Assembly: GCA_934202095.1 (NCBI GenBank)
Contig: CAKPXN010000014.1
Coordinates: forward strand, 1 to 36,764
Direction of reading: 5' to 3'
Length of the DNA stretch: 36,764 nucleotides
Source of the DNA: an uncultured Veillonella sp.
GTDB taxonomy: Bacteria; Bacillota; Negativicutes; Veillonellales; Veillonellaceae
Part shown: positions 26,021-34,414 of the stretch, in pieces
Layout of the letters: the number at the start of each line of letters is the position of its first letter
Position numbering within the stretch: position 1 is the stretch's first letter
Notes under the pieces: generated by a model
Told to the model about the DNA's origin: nothing
What the model saw: the letters and a program-made list of their open reading frames with translations, nothing else
The model's database searches: none
Program-made: the position numbers and the translations under genes

Positions 26021-26065
26021 CTATAATAAACGGTATAACCGATAATTTCGATAGGTTTATTATAG
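26021..26065. repeat. Perfect 11-bp inverted repeat over the metE-like promoter
   Basis: CTATAATAAAC (26021-26031) and GTTTATTATAG (26055-26065) are exact reverse complements separated by 23 bases. The right arm contains the minus-strand TATAAT (26059-26064); the left arm touches the ribosome site of the metE-like gene. The spacer carries TATCG twice on the minus strand. A regulator operator is the simplest reading. Confidence 0.65.
26059..26064 (-). promoter_or_regulatory. -10 element for metE-like/msrAB operon
   Basis: TATAAT on the minus strand, about 50 bases before the ATG. The -35 region at 26082-26087 reads TTTTAA and is poor, consistent with a promoter needing an activator such as the LysR protein encoded upstream. 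Confidence 0.5.
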
Positions 26066-26159
26066 CTAAGTCTAACTATATTTAAAAATATCTATATGTT
26101 AATGTTTGATATAGATTAGAGTTATGGAGACGTTCATATAATAGGGTGTTAGCTATAAA

Positions 26160-26191
26160 GAAAAAGTACACCCCTGTGTGGAGGGTGTACT
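26160..26191 (-). terminator. Terminator of the lysR gene
   Basis: 9-bp stem AGTACACCC (26165-26173) with 26183-26191; on the minus strand it is followed by TTTTTC. It separates lysR from the metE-like operon. Confidence 0.88.
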
Positions 26192-26230
26192 AATATAGTT
26201 TGTTAGTCTTATTTTCGTATAACAAAATAT

Positions 26231-27166
26231 TTATTTTTCTGTGGGCAATTGAATATGTTTGCCATAATTGTTTACATATTGCTCTAAGGCATTAATATAT
26301 CCTTGTCCTAAACGACTGCGTTGCATTTTATTGTTGGTGATATAGCCTATATGCATGATGCCTTCTTCTGCTAGGGGCACGGAAATGATACTTTCACCAT
26401 TAAACTCCTTATCGATAACGCCGCTTGATACGGTGTATCCATTGAGGCCGATTAACAGACTAAAGAGGGAGGCCCTATCGCGAACGCGTATATGTTTTGG
26501 GCGCACAACAGTACTAAAAATTTCTTCGGAAAAATAGAACGAATTATGGTCGCCTTGTTCAAATGATACATAAGGATATGGTTCCAATTCATTCATAGAG
26601 ACCACTTTTTTAGAGGCTAATGGATGTTGTTTGCCAATAAAAATATGAGGGCTAGCCGTGAATAGTTCTGTAAAGGTTAATTCGTTAGTATGAATCAATT
26701 TTTCTAGAACAGGGCGATTAAAATCATTGTAATATAAAAGACCAATTTCACTTTTCATATGCGCTACGTCATCAATGATTTCATAGGTTTGTGTTTCTCG
26801 TAGCGAGAAATCATAAGAGTCTACATCGCTTTGATTGATAAGATCAATAAAAGCATTTACTGCAAAGGAGTAATGTTGTGTAGATACGGAAAATTGTTTT
26901 TTCCCGCCTTTATTACTCTTATACTGTTCTTCTAATAATGTAGCTTGTTCTAGTACTTGGCGTGCATATCCTAAGAAGCGCTCGCCATCTTTAGAGACGG
27001 TAATACCTTTATTGGTACGATCAAAGATGGTAATACCCATTTCTTTTTCTAACTCTTTAATGGCTTTCGTCAAGCTTGGCTGGGATACGAATAAACGTTT
27101 TGCTGCTTCGCTAATACTGCCGATATTGGCAATTGTTGTTACATATCGTAATTGTTGTAATGTCAC
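26231..27166 (-). CDS. LysR family transcriptional regulator, MetR/MtaR-like
   Basis: 311 residues. The N-terminal helix-turn-helix (about 1-60) contains GSISEAAKRLFVSQPSLTKA; the rest is a two-lobed effector-binding domain with FSVSTQHYSFAVNAFI and LLIGLNGYTVSSGV. These two stretches closely resemble what I recall of the streptococcal sulfur amino-acid regulators (MtaR/MetR, CmbR), which points to methionine or cysteine control. The neighbouring metE-like and msrAB genes fit this. TAAGGAGAT precedes the ATG. It is divergent from rnmV and has its own terminator, so it is a single-gene unit. The regulated genes and effector (for related proteins O-acetylserine or homocysteine) are inferred. 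Confidence 0.85.
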   Translation of the reverse strand: MTLQQLRYVTTIANIGSISEAAKRLFVSQPSLTKAIKELEKEMGITIFDRTNKGITVSKDGERFLGYARQVLEQATLLEEQYKSNKGGKKQFSVSTQHYSFAVNAFIDLINQSDVDSYDFSLRETQTYEIIDDVAHMKSEIGLLYYNDFNRPVLEKLIHTNELTFTELFTASPHIFIGKQHPLASKKVVSMNELEPYPYVSFEQGDHNSFYFSEEIFSTVVRPKHIRVRDRASLFSLLIGLNGYTVSSGVIDKEFNGESIISVPLAEEGIMHIGYITNNKMQRSRLGQGYINALEQYVNNYGKHIQLPTEK

Positions 27167-27178
27167 AATTATCTCCTT

Positions 27179-27200
27179 ATATTATATTTTTATATAATAT
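27179..27200. repeat. AT-rich inverted repeat in the lysR-rnmV divergent region
   Basis: ATATTATAT (27179-27187) and ATATAATAT (27192-27200), spacer TTTT. It contains TATAAT-like elements in both directions, so it may be promoter sequence, an operator, or chance in AT-rich DNA. Confidence 0.4.
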
Positions 27201-27239
27201 TATACTAAACTATTACACCTATTTAAGCAATGCTATATA

Positions 27240-27255
27240 TGTTACAATATTGTAA
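27240..27255 (+). promoter_or_regulatory. Extended -10 of rnmV overlapping a 14-bp palindrome
   Basis: TGT precedes TACAAT (27243-27248), an extended -10; a perfect palindrome TTACAATATTGTAA spans 27242-27255 on top of it. A protein bound there would block transcription of rnmV. The divergent lysR starts about 75 bases away. Confidence 0.5.
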
Positions 27256-27273
27256 TAGATATAAGGAGGTCCT

Positions 27274-27804
27274 ATGTTAAAAGAGGTCATTGTAGTAGAA
27301 GGAAAATCGGATATACAGCGTATACACCAAGCCATTGAGGCTGATTGCATTGCAACGGAGGGTTTTACCTTGCGCAAGGGCGTTATTGATCAGATTCGAG
27401 TAGCCTATGAGAAGAGGGGCATTATTATTCTTACCGATCCTGATACAGCTGGTGAGCGTATACGTCGCGTATTAACGAAAAAATTTCCTAATGCACAACA
27501 TGCCTTTGTTCCTCGTGATGAGGCCTATGCTAATGATGATATCGGCATTGAACAAGCATCGCAAGAATCCATTATAAAGGCTTTATCTGTACTCCATACA
27601 GAATCATTGGTATCTAGCGACGAATTTACGATGGCAGATCTTGTACGACATGGCCTTTCTGGATTTCCTAATAGTGCTGATAAACGAGCTGCCGTTGGTG
27701 CTGTTTTGGGTATAGGATATGGAAATGGCAAACAGTTTTTATATCGACTCAATCATTATGGCATCAGTCGTGATGAATATGAACAAGCTGTTTCAAGATG
27801 TTAA
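27274..27804 (+). CDS. rnmV: Ribonuclease M5
   Basis: Matures the ends of 5S rRNA precursors. It is 176 residues, the normal length. The Toprim domain is N-terminal: VVEGKSD (Glu9) and ILTDPDTAG (Asp55, Asp57) are the metal-binding residues. The C-terminal half carries SADKRAAVGAVLGIGYGNGKQ, typical of RNase M5 and not of primase. ATAAGGAGGT gives a strong ribosome site. ksgA follows after 57 bases, as in B. subtilis and many Firmicutes. Confidence 0.95.
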   Translation: MLKEVIVVEGKSDIQRIHQAIEADCIATEGFTLRKGVIDQIRVAYEKRGIIILTDPDTAGERIRRVLTKKFPNAQHAFVPRDEAYANDDIGIEQASQESIIKALSVLHTESLVSSDEFTMADLVRHGLSGFPNSADKRAAVGAVLGIGYGNGKQFLYRLNHYGISRDEYEQAVSRC

Positions 27805-27861
27805 TATACTTTCAACAAACATAGTAATAAATTCGTAACAAAATTTAGAATAGGAGTATTC

Positions 27862-28716
27862 ATGATTGAATCTATCATTGCGAGCCCAGAAGTAGTTCAT
27901 TATATCTGTAAACGTTTTGATATTAAAATGAGCAAAAAGTTGGGCCAGAATTTTCTGATTAAGCGTGGCATTGTTGATGAAATTGTAAAAGCTGCGGATT
28001 TACAAGAAGGGGAGCCTGTTTTAGAAATTGGTCCTGGTATTGGTACGCTTACACAAGGCTTAGCACAAAGTGGTGCTAATGTGACTGCTATTGAGCTTGA
28101 TACACGCTTATTAGAGGTTTTAGATACGACATTAGCTCAATATAGTAACGTGACTATTGTTCATGGGGATGTGTTGAAATTGGATGTACCGTCCATTATG
28201 CATCACGAACCGTTCAAGGTTGTTGCTAATTTGCCATATTATATTACGACACCTATTATTATGTCTCTTTTGGAAAGTAGATTGCCTATAGAGCGCCTCG
28301 TTGTGATGGTACAAAAGGAAGTAGCCTTACGAATGGTGGCAAAACCGGGTACGAAGGACTACGGTGCTTTATCCGTGGCTGTTCAGTACTATACTGAGCC
28401 TGATATCGTACTAGATGTTCCGCCAAAATCATTTTTGCCAGCACCTTCCGTAATGAGTTCTGTCATTCGCTGTGTATTGCGTGATAAGCCGCCTGTGGAT
28501 GTGGTTGATGAGAAATTATTCTTCCGCGTTGTGAAAGCTGGTTTTGCGCAACGACGCAAAACCTTTGCTAATACGATGAAGACTACAGGTCTATCTAAGG
28601 ATAGAATCGAAGAACTTTTAGTAAAAGCTAATATCGATGGTCAACGAAGAGGGGAAACATTTACCCTTCAAGAATTTGCCGATGTAGCCAATGCGTGGGC
28701 GGCCTTAATTAAATAA
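27862..28716 (+). CDS. ksgA: 16S rRNA dimethyladenosine transferase KsgA
   Basis: Dimethylates two adjacent adenines (A1518, A1519) near the 3' end of 16S rRNA, a late step in small-subunit assembly. It is 284 residues. The SAM site is LEIGPGIGTLT (55-64), then AIELD, and the catalytic motif NLPYYIT (123-129). The N-terminal KKLGQNFL and the C-terminal FAQRRKTFANTMK are family signatures. The ribosome site is TAGGAG. It probably shares the rnmV promoter. A strong terminator follows. Confidence 0.97.
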   Translation: MIESIIASPEVVHYICKRFDIKMSKKLGQNFLIKRGIVDEIVKAADLQEGEPVLEIGPGIGTLTQGLAQSGANVTAIELDTRLLEVLDTTLAQYSNVTIVHGDVLKLDVPSIMHHEPFKVVANLPYYITTPIIMSLLESRLPIERLVVMVQKEVALRMVAKPGTKDYGALSVAVQYYTEPDIVLDVPPKSFLPAPSVMSSVIRCVLRDKPPVDVVDEKLFFRVVKAGFAQRRKTFANTMKTTGLSKDRIEELLVKANIDGQRRGETFTLQEFADVANAWAALIK

Positions 28717-28723
28717 TATAATT

Positions 28724-28757
28724 AAAAGGTCCTAAGGATTATCCTTAGGACTTTTTT
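28724..28757 (+). terminator. Terminator after ksgA
   Basis: 14-bp stem (28724-28737 region with 28743-28756) around AAGGTCCTAAGG, followed by T6. Confidence 0.92.
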
Positions 28758-28762
28758 GGCAT

Positions 28763-28788
28763 AAAAAAAGGACCCGAATGGGTCCTTT
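28763..28788 (-). terminator. Terminator of gltS
   Basis: 9-bp stem AAAGGACCC (28767-28775) with 28780-28788, loop GAAT; the minus-strand 3' side runs into T7. It sits back to back with the ksgA terminator. Confidence 0.92.
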
Positions 28789-28792
28789 AGTG

Positions 28793-30040
28793 TTAGTATA
28801 GAATGCCAGCCATTGTTGTAATAATAAAGGCATTAGCAAAGTCGATTAAGAATGCACCTACCAAGGATACAACGAGCCATGCACGAGGGGATGGGCCGTG
28901 TTTACTTGCTAAGGATAACATATTAACCAATGCGTTTGGCGTAGCACCTAAGCCGAAGCCGATGGCGCCAGCACCGAGCATAACTGCGTCGTAGTTGCGG
29001 CCAAATAGGAAGTAAATGATGTATGCGAATACACAGATAAGCGCCATTTGTGCAACTAAGATTGTAATGAGTGGCAATGCAAGGTCGATTAATTGTACAA
29101 GTTTCAAGCTGTTGATTGCCATTGTAACGAATAGGGACAATGCTACATTAGATACAGCGTCAAGGGCAGCATCGTTAATCTTGTAGGATTTTGTAAAGTC
29201 ACCAAAGTTACGAATGATGGCTGCACAAATCATAGAGCCAATGTATGCAGGTAATGGAGTTAAGATAGATAAACCAGCACTTACGATGGTACCAATGCCA
29301 AGAGCAAGGCAAATCCACATACAAATCGTTAACAAATCTTGAGAGTTGAATTGCTTTCCGCCGCCTTCAACATGATCTTCGATGTAATCGATATTATCAT
29401 CATCCATAGATTCAGGATTATCGTAAGGTGTTTTTACCTTGTGCATCTTGATGATGCGTTCCCCTACTGGGGCACCTAAGATTGTACCTGCTACCATACC
29501 AAATGTAGCTGCTGCTACGGCTGCGGATGCAGTACCTGGAATACCAAGTAATTGTTCGTAGTATGGTCCAAAGGCACCTGCCGTACCGAGACCGCCAATC
29601 ATGGATACGGAACCGGCCATGATACCGATAATTGGTTCAATACCCAATGCTTTTGCAATGGCAATACCTGCAGTATTTTGAACCACAATCCACACGGCAC
29701 AAGCAAGGAAGAAGAAGATAATGAAAATACCGCCTTTTTTCAATACCTTTAAGGAAGCCATCAAACCGATGGTGGTAAAGAAGGCAAGCATTAAGAATGT
29801 TTGCAAGGAACCTTCAAATTTAATATCCAAGATATGATAATAAGAAAGAATAGCAGTTAAAAATGCAAATGGAAGAGCCCCTACAGCTGGTGCTGGCATA
29901 CACATGCGTTGTAAAAACTTGGAATGTTTATTAATCCAAGTACCTATGAATAAGGTAATTACAGCGAGGCCCACAGTTTGAATCATGGACAGGTTTAGTG
30001 TCCATACATCGTTGACTAACTTTAGGTCAATCAGTGGCAT
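28793..30040 (-). CDS. gltS: Sodium/glutamate symporter GltS
   Basis: Imports glutamate with Na+ across the inner membrane. From the ATG at 30040 it is 415 residues; AAAGGAG lies upstream of that start, while an in-frame ATG at 30121 would add 27 residues without a ribosome site. It has about ten hydrophobic helices in two halves, with the re-entrant-loop motifs SMIGGLGTAGAFGP in the first half and GAIGFGLGATPNALVNM in the second, typical of the GltS family. A hydrophilic loop of about 40 residues divides the halves. It may use the sodium gradient shaped by the NhaA antiporters elsewhere in this window. It is a single-gene unit with its own terminator. Confidence 0.92.
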   Translation of the reverse strand: MPLIDLKLVNDVWTLNLSMIQTVGLAVITLFIGTWINKHSKFLQRMCMPAPAVGALPFAFLTAILSYYHILDIKFEGSLQTFLMLAFFTTIGLMASLKVLKKGGIFIIFFFLACAVWIVVQNTAGIAIAKALGIEPIIGIMAGSVSMIGGLGTAGAFGPYYEQLLGIPGTASAAVAAATFGMVAGTILGAPVGERIIKMHKVKTPYDNPESMDDDNIDYIEDHVEGGGKQFNSQDLLTICMWICLALGIGTIVSAGLSILTPLPAYIGSMICAAIIRNFGDFTKSYKINDAALDAVSNVALSLFVTMAINSLKLVQLIDLALPLITILVAQMALICVFAYIIYFLFGRNYDAVMLGAGAIGFGLGATPNALVNMLSLASKHGPSPRAWLVVSLVGAFLIDFANAFIITTMAGILY

Positions 30041-30078
30041 AAAATCACTCCTTTTAACAAATAAAAATAATTTATTAC

Positions 30079-30087
30079 ATTGTATCA
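30079..30087 (-). promoter_or_regulatory. Extended -10 of gltS
   Basis: On the minus strand TGA directly precedes TACAAT (30079-30084), about 39 bases before the ATG. The -35 region is poor. Confidence 0.45.
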
Positions 30088-30214
30088 TGAACAGCCAATT
30101 AAATACTATAGAATTTATCATGTATACAAAATATGTATAGATTATATATTCTACGCCTTCGTTATAAATTCCTCTAATGAGAATAGAAAAATTTTGATTG
30201 TATGAACGTGAGAC

Positions 30215-30251
30215 TAAAATGACGAAGGCTCGATAGAAAGGGCCTTCGCCA
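30215..30251 (-). terminator. Terminator of prfC
   Basis: Stem around CGAAGGCT (30223-30230) and GGCCTTCG (30241-30248); on the minus strand it is followed by TCATTTTAG, a short T-run. Confidence 0.75.
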
Positions 30252-30276
30252 TTTATATAGTGAATCTAAATGTTAA

Positions 30277-31872
30277 TTAAATCTCATTATGTAATTTGGG
30301 TGTTGTTAAGAATGTAACATCTGGATTACGTTCTTGTACCCAGCCCATTTGCCATTCGTTGGCGATGAGTACAACGGTGCGGTCACGGTTATCCTTTACG
30401 ATCATAGCATTATCTAGACCTTTTAGTGTAGATGTATCTACGTCACCATCAATCCAACGTGCCACGCTATACGGCAATGTATGATTTAATAAATCGACGC
30501 CGTATTCATTTTTTAAGCGATATTCCAATACTTCAAATTGAAGCATACCAACGGCGCCAACTACGAAGGAGTCAAGAGCTCCTGGTTGTTCAAAGATTTG
30601 AACAGCACCTTCTTGAGCGAGTTGTGTCATCCCTTTTTGGAATTGTTTGCGCTTCATCGTATCTTTTGGAGACACACGAGCAAAGAATTCAGGCGGGAAT
30701 ACAGGGAAATCACCGAATGTAACCTTGTGCTTTTGTGCACAAAGTGTATCACCAACACCCATTGTGCCAGCGTCGAAGACACCGATAATATCACCAGGGT
30801 ACGCATCTTCTACAATGGTGCGTTCTGTAGCTAAGAATTGTTGTGGTTGTGATAGGCGAATCGTTTTATTAGATTGACGATGCAATACGGACATGCCCTT
30901 TTCGAATTTACCAGAGCAGATACGCATAAATACGATACGGTCATGATGATTAGGATCCATATTAGCTTGAATTTTAAATACTAATGCCGAGAAGTCTTCG
31001 CTTGTAGGTTGTACAACCTCTTCGATGGCTTGACGTGGAGCAGGGGAAGGAGCGAGTTCCAAGAATTTTTCAAGGAATGGTTTAACCCCAAAGTTAGTCA
31101 TGGCAGAGCCGAAGAACATTGGCGTCAATTCGCCGGCGCGCACCTTATCGAAATCGAAAGGATCACCAGCAACATCAAGTAGTTCGATATCATCAAGCAA
31201 CGCTTGGTATACATCATCGCCTAATAACTCTTTCATACGAGGGTCGGTTAACGCACCTTTTTCAGAGGCTAACTTTTCTTGACCATGTGTTTCATCCTTA
31301 GCAAAGAGCTCAATGGTTTCATGCTCTCTATCATATACGCCCTTGTATTCACCGTTGATACCGATAGGCCAGTTCATAGGGCATGTACGGATGCCGAGAA
31401 CGTTTTCGATTTCTTCCATCAAATCGAATGGACTACGACCAAAATGGTCAATTTTGTTTACGAATGTAAAGATCGGAATACCCCGTTCTTTAGACACGGC
31501 AAATAGTTTTTTCGTTTGTGCTTCCACGCCTTTGGCTACGTCGATGAGCATGACCGCGCTATCGGCAGCCATCAAGGTACGGTATGTATCTTCGGAGAAG
31601 TCCTGGTGACCAGGTGTATCAAGGATGTTTACACGACATCCATCATAGTCGAATTGCAATACGGAACTCGTTACGGAGATACCACGTTGCTTTTCAATTT
31701 CCATCCAGTCGGAAACAGCGTGTTTTGCTGTTTTACGAGATTTAACGGACCCCGCCAAGTGAATGGCGCCACCGTATAAAAGTAATTTTTCTGTTAATGT
31801 CGTTTTACCCGCATCCGGGTGAGATATGATAGCAAACGTACGACGACGTTGTACTTCTTCTAAAAATGTCAT
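30277..31872 (-). CDS. prfC: Peptide chain release factor 3
   Basis: GTPase that removes RF1/RF2 from the ribosome after termination. It is 531 residues, normal for RF3. G-domain motifs: HPDAGKTT (18-25), the switch regions around EKQRGISVTSS, DTPGHQDFSEDT, and FVNKIDH. The RF3-specific features include the N-terminal RRRTFAIISHPDAGKT and the insertion MNWPIGINGEYKGVYDRE. GAGGTG is a few bases before the ATG. It is transcribed divergently from topB and ends at its own terminator. Confidence 0.96.
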   Translation of the reverse strand: MTFLEEVQRRRTFAIISHPDAGKTTLTEKLLLYGGAIHLAGSVKSRKTAKHAVSDWMEIEKQRGISVTSSVLQFDYDGCRVNILDTPGHQDFSEDTYRTLMAADSAVMLIDVAKGVEAQTKKLFAVSKERGIPIFTFVNKIDHFGRSPFDLMEEIENVLGIRTCPMNWPIGINGEYKGVYDREHETIELFAKDETHGQEKLASEKGALTDPRMKELLGDDVYQALLDDIELLDVAGDPFDFDKVRAGELTPMFFGSAMTNFGVKPFLEKFLELAPSPAPRQAIEEVVQPTSEDFSALVFKIQANMDPNHHDRIVFMRICSGKFEKGMSVLHRQSNKTIRLSQPQQFLATERTIVEDAYPGDIIGVFDAGTMGVGDTLCAQKHKVTFGDFPVFPPEFFARVSPKDTMKRKQFQKGMTQLAQEGAVQIFEQPGALDSFVVGAVGMLQFEVLEYRLKNEYGVDLLNHTLPYSVARWIDGDVDTSTLKGLDNAMIVKDNRDRTVVLIANEWQMGWVQERNPDVTFLTTPKLHNEI

Positions 31873-31985
31873 AATTCACCTCTGTTGTTTCGCTTGTGAA
31901 AGTTTAATTGCATTGTATAATTTTCACATCATTCATATCTTTAAAATTATACATGATTTTGGTAGTTATGACCACTAAATTGTAG

Positions 31986-31991
31986 TATAAT
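31986..31991 (+). promoter_or_regulatory. -10 element upstream of topB
   Basis: TATAAT at 31986-31991 with no good -35. An inverted repeat AGCGAC / GTCGCT (about 32004-32025) in the leader precedes the ribosome site AAGGAGGGG. Confidence 0.5.
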
Positions 31992-32048
31992 GAGATTTCA
32001 AAGAGCGACTACGGGGATGGTCGCTATATGTACGTTAAGGAGGGGACC

Positions 32049-34361
32049 ATGCGGTTATTTATTGCAGAAAAGCCATCCATGGCTCGAGAAATCAGTAAAT
32101 GTTTGCCGGAAAATAAGAATATACAAAAACGCAATGGTTATTTCATTCAAGGGGATGATGTTGTTACATGGGTTGTGGGGCATGTATTACATCAAGCCGA
32201 GCCTGGTGACTATGACGATAAATACATCCGTTGGCGTCCTCAAGATTTACCAATTGTACCTACTGAGTGGAAATTACTCATAACCGATAGCAGTCGTCAA
32301 CAGTTTGAAACCGTTAAAGAACTTATCGGAAAGGCTGATATCATCGTCAACGCGGGTGACCCGGATAGAGAAGGTCAGTTGCTAGTCGATGAGGTTTTGT
32401 ATTTTGTAGGCAATACAAAACCGGTGCAACGGATTTTATTAAATGCATTGGACGAGAAATCTGTAAAATCGGCGTTAGGTGATTTGCGTGATAATAAGGA
32501 CTTTCACAATTTATATCAATCTGCATTAGCTAGAGCACGTGCAGACTGGCTCATAGGGATGAATTTATCGCGGGCTTATACATTATCTGAACGGTATAAG
32601 GGGAATAAGGTAACATTGCCTATAGGCCGTGTAAAAACACCGACACTAGCTCTGGTTGTACGTCGTGAGCGAGAATTGGCTGATTTTAAACCGGTTGATT
32701 ATTTTACCGTTAAAATTTTATATACCCATGAGAATGGTACTTTTTGGGCAACGTGGCAACCTAAGGATGAACAAAAAGGATTAGATCCAGATGGTCGTCT
32801 TATTAATAAGGATGTTGCTGAAAGCTTAGTGCAACAGCTGGCATCAAGCCCTGATGGTGTTGTAAAATCCGTTACAAAATCCAAGAAGAAAGATTTACAA
32901 CGGTTGCCATTATCACTATCGTCATTACAAGTGTTGGCGGGAAAGGCATACTCTTATGACCCTCAAACTGTACTTGATACGGCACAGAAATTATACGAGA
33001 AAAAATTGACCACTTATCCTCGTTCTGATTGTGAATACTTGCCACCTAATCAATATGGTGACCGCATGGCTATTCTCAGCAATCTAGCGCAATCGGGGGA
33101 TGAAAAACTTTCACAATGGGCACAAAACGCAGATAGAAATATAAAAAGTCGTGCATGGAATGAAAAAAAGATTACCGCCCATCATGCAATCATTCCAACC
33201 ACAGTTGCTTGTAATGTAAATAGCCTAACTCAAGCAGAACGTAATATTTACTTTCTCATCAGTCAGGCCTATATTGCTCAATTTTATGGAGAACATGTAT
33301 ATGAGCAAACAAAGATTGTAGTTGGTCAATGCGAGGAAGAATTCGTTGCCAATGGTCGCGTTGTTATTGAAGAAGGGTGGAAGTCCTTATATAAGCGTCA
33401 AAAGTCTAAGAGTAACGCAGATGGTGATGAACCGGACTTAACCGATGAACGAGGTGCAGAATCGGGGCCTAAAAAGGATGCTATCGAGGAAGCAGATCAT
33501 TTGCCGTCGGTTAAAAAGAATGACTTAGTTCAATATACGGATTCATCGGTAGAGTCAAAACAAACAAAACCGCCATCTCGCTTTACACCATCTACATTAT
33601 TACAAGCCATGAAGGAAATTCATAAGTTTGTAAAAAATGAAGAGCTAAAGAAACAATTAAAGGCTGTATCTGGTATTGGTACGGAAGCGACGAGGGCCAA
33701 TATCATTGATGAATTAATCAGTCGTGGGTTTATGAAGACATCTGGTAAGAAGCAGGTATTATCTCCTACCGATACGGGATATCTCTTGGTAGATGCATTG
33801 CCTGATGAATTGTTATATCCGGATGAAACAGCAGTCTGGGAAGAACGACTTGCTCTCATGAGTGAAGGTGAAGATACACTGGAATCGTTCCTGAAAGATC
33901 AGATTCAATTTTTACAGCATTTAATTGATAAACTTGGTTTTGATAAGCAGGTAAGTCGTGATCAAATGATGCCGAACGTAGTACGTACCATTTCCAATCA
34001 AAATGCAAAAAGGCCGTTGGATGCGAGTCAAGAAAATTTAAAAAACTCACCTGAATGTCCATCCTGTAAGAAGGGGCGTTTGCAACAAAGAAATGGTAAG
34101 TTTGGTGCGTTCATGGGGTGTACTAATTATCCGTCTTGCCGATATACACAACCTGTTGGTGGCGAGCAAAATATAAGTGCGAATCTAGAGGTTCCAGAAG
34201 AATCAAAGCAATATGTATGTCCCCGATGCAAAAAGGGATATTTTGTAAAGCAACAGATGAGAGGACGCACTACATGGGTTTGTAGTAATCGTTCAGCTTG
34301 CAAGACTCAGTGCATGGATGTAGATGGTGTACCGAGTATCTATGCAAATCAAAATAAATAA
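32049..34361 (+). CDS. topB: DNA topoisomerase III
   Basis: Type IA topoisomerase that unlinks single-stranded crossings in replication and recombination intermediates. From the ATG at 32049 (AAGGAGGGG just upstream; an in-frame ATG at 32028 would lie before that site) it is 770 residues. The Toprim domain has FIAEKPSMA (Glu7) and NAGDPDREGQLLVDE (Asp104, Asp106); the active-site tyrosine is Tyr323 in TTYPRSDCEY. After an acidic linker (about 455-495) and the rest of the core come two C-terminal zinc ribbons: CPSCKKGRL...CTNYPSC and CPRCKKGYF...CSNRSAC, the second with altered spacing. TopB usually has zero to two such ribbons. Confidence 0.95.
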   Translation: MRLFIAEKPSMAREISKCLPENKNIQKRNGYFIQGDDVVTWVVGHVLHQAEPGDYDDKYIRWRPQDLPIVPTEWKLLITDSSRQQFETVKELIGKADIIVNAGDPDREGQLLVDEVLYFVGNTKPVQRILLNALDEKSVKSALGDLRDNKDFHNLYQSALARARADWLIGMNLSRAYTLSERYKGNKVTLPIGRVKTPTLALVVRRERELADFKPVDYFTVKILYTHENGTFWATWQPKDEQKGLDPDGRLINKDVAESLVQQLASSPDGVVKSVTKSKKKDLQRLPLSLSSLQVLAGKAYSYDPQTVLDTAQKLYEKKLTTYPRSDCEYLPPNQYGDRMAILSNLAQSGDEKLSQWAQNADRNIKSRAWNEKKITAHHAIIPTTVACNVNSLTQAERNIYFLISQAYIAQFYGEHVYEQTKIVVGQCEEEFVANGRVVIEEGWKSLYKRQKSKSNADGDEPDLTDERGAESGPKKDAIEEADHLPSVKKNDLVQYTDSSVESKQTKPPSRFTPSTLLQAMKEIHKFVKNEELKKQLKAVSGIGTEATRANIIDELISRGFMKTSGKKQVLSPTDTGYLLVDALPDELLYPDETAVWEERLALMSEGEDTLESFLKDQIQFLQHLIDKLGFDKQVSRDQMMPNVVRTISNQNAKRPLDASQENLKNSPECPSCKKGRLQQRNGKFGAFMGCTNYPSCRYTQPVGGEQNISANLEVPEESKQYVCPRCKKGYFVKQQMRGRTTWVCSNRSACKTQCMDVDGVPSIYANQNK

Positions 34362-34363
34362 TG

Positions 34364-34414
34364 ACACAAAAAATGCGTGTAGCTTATGATATGCTACACG
34401 CATTTTTTTGTGTT
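34364..34414. terminator. Bidirectional terminator between topB and the DEAD-box gene
   Basis: A long stem built on AATGCGTGTAGC (34372-34383 area) and GCTACACGCATT, extended by A6/T7 and ACAC/GTGT with one bulged T. It serves both convergent genes; the right arm reaches the stop codon of the helicase gene (34413-34415, minus strand). Confidence 0.92.

Noticed and set aside
26010..26230. SAM riboswitch or T-box upstream of the metE-like gene
   Set aside because: None of the conserved core sequences of either element is visible in the gap; only the inverted repeat and the lysR terminator are seen.
30296..31779. Many overlapping open frames on the plus strand opposite prfC
   Set aside because: They lie antisense to a clear RF3 gene, have no ribosome sites and no recognisable domains; they reflect codon bias of the real gene.
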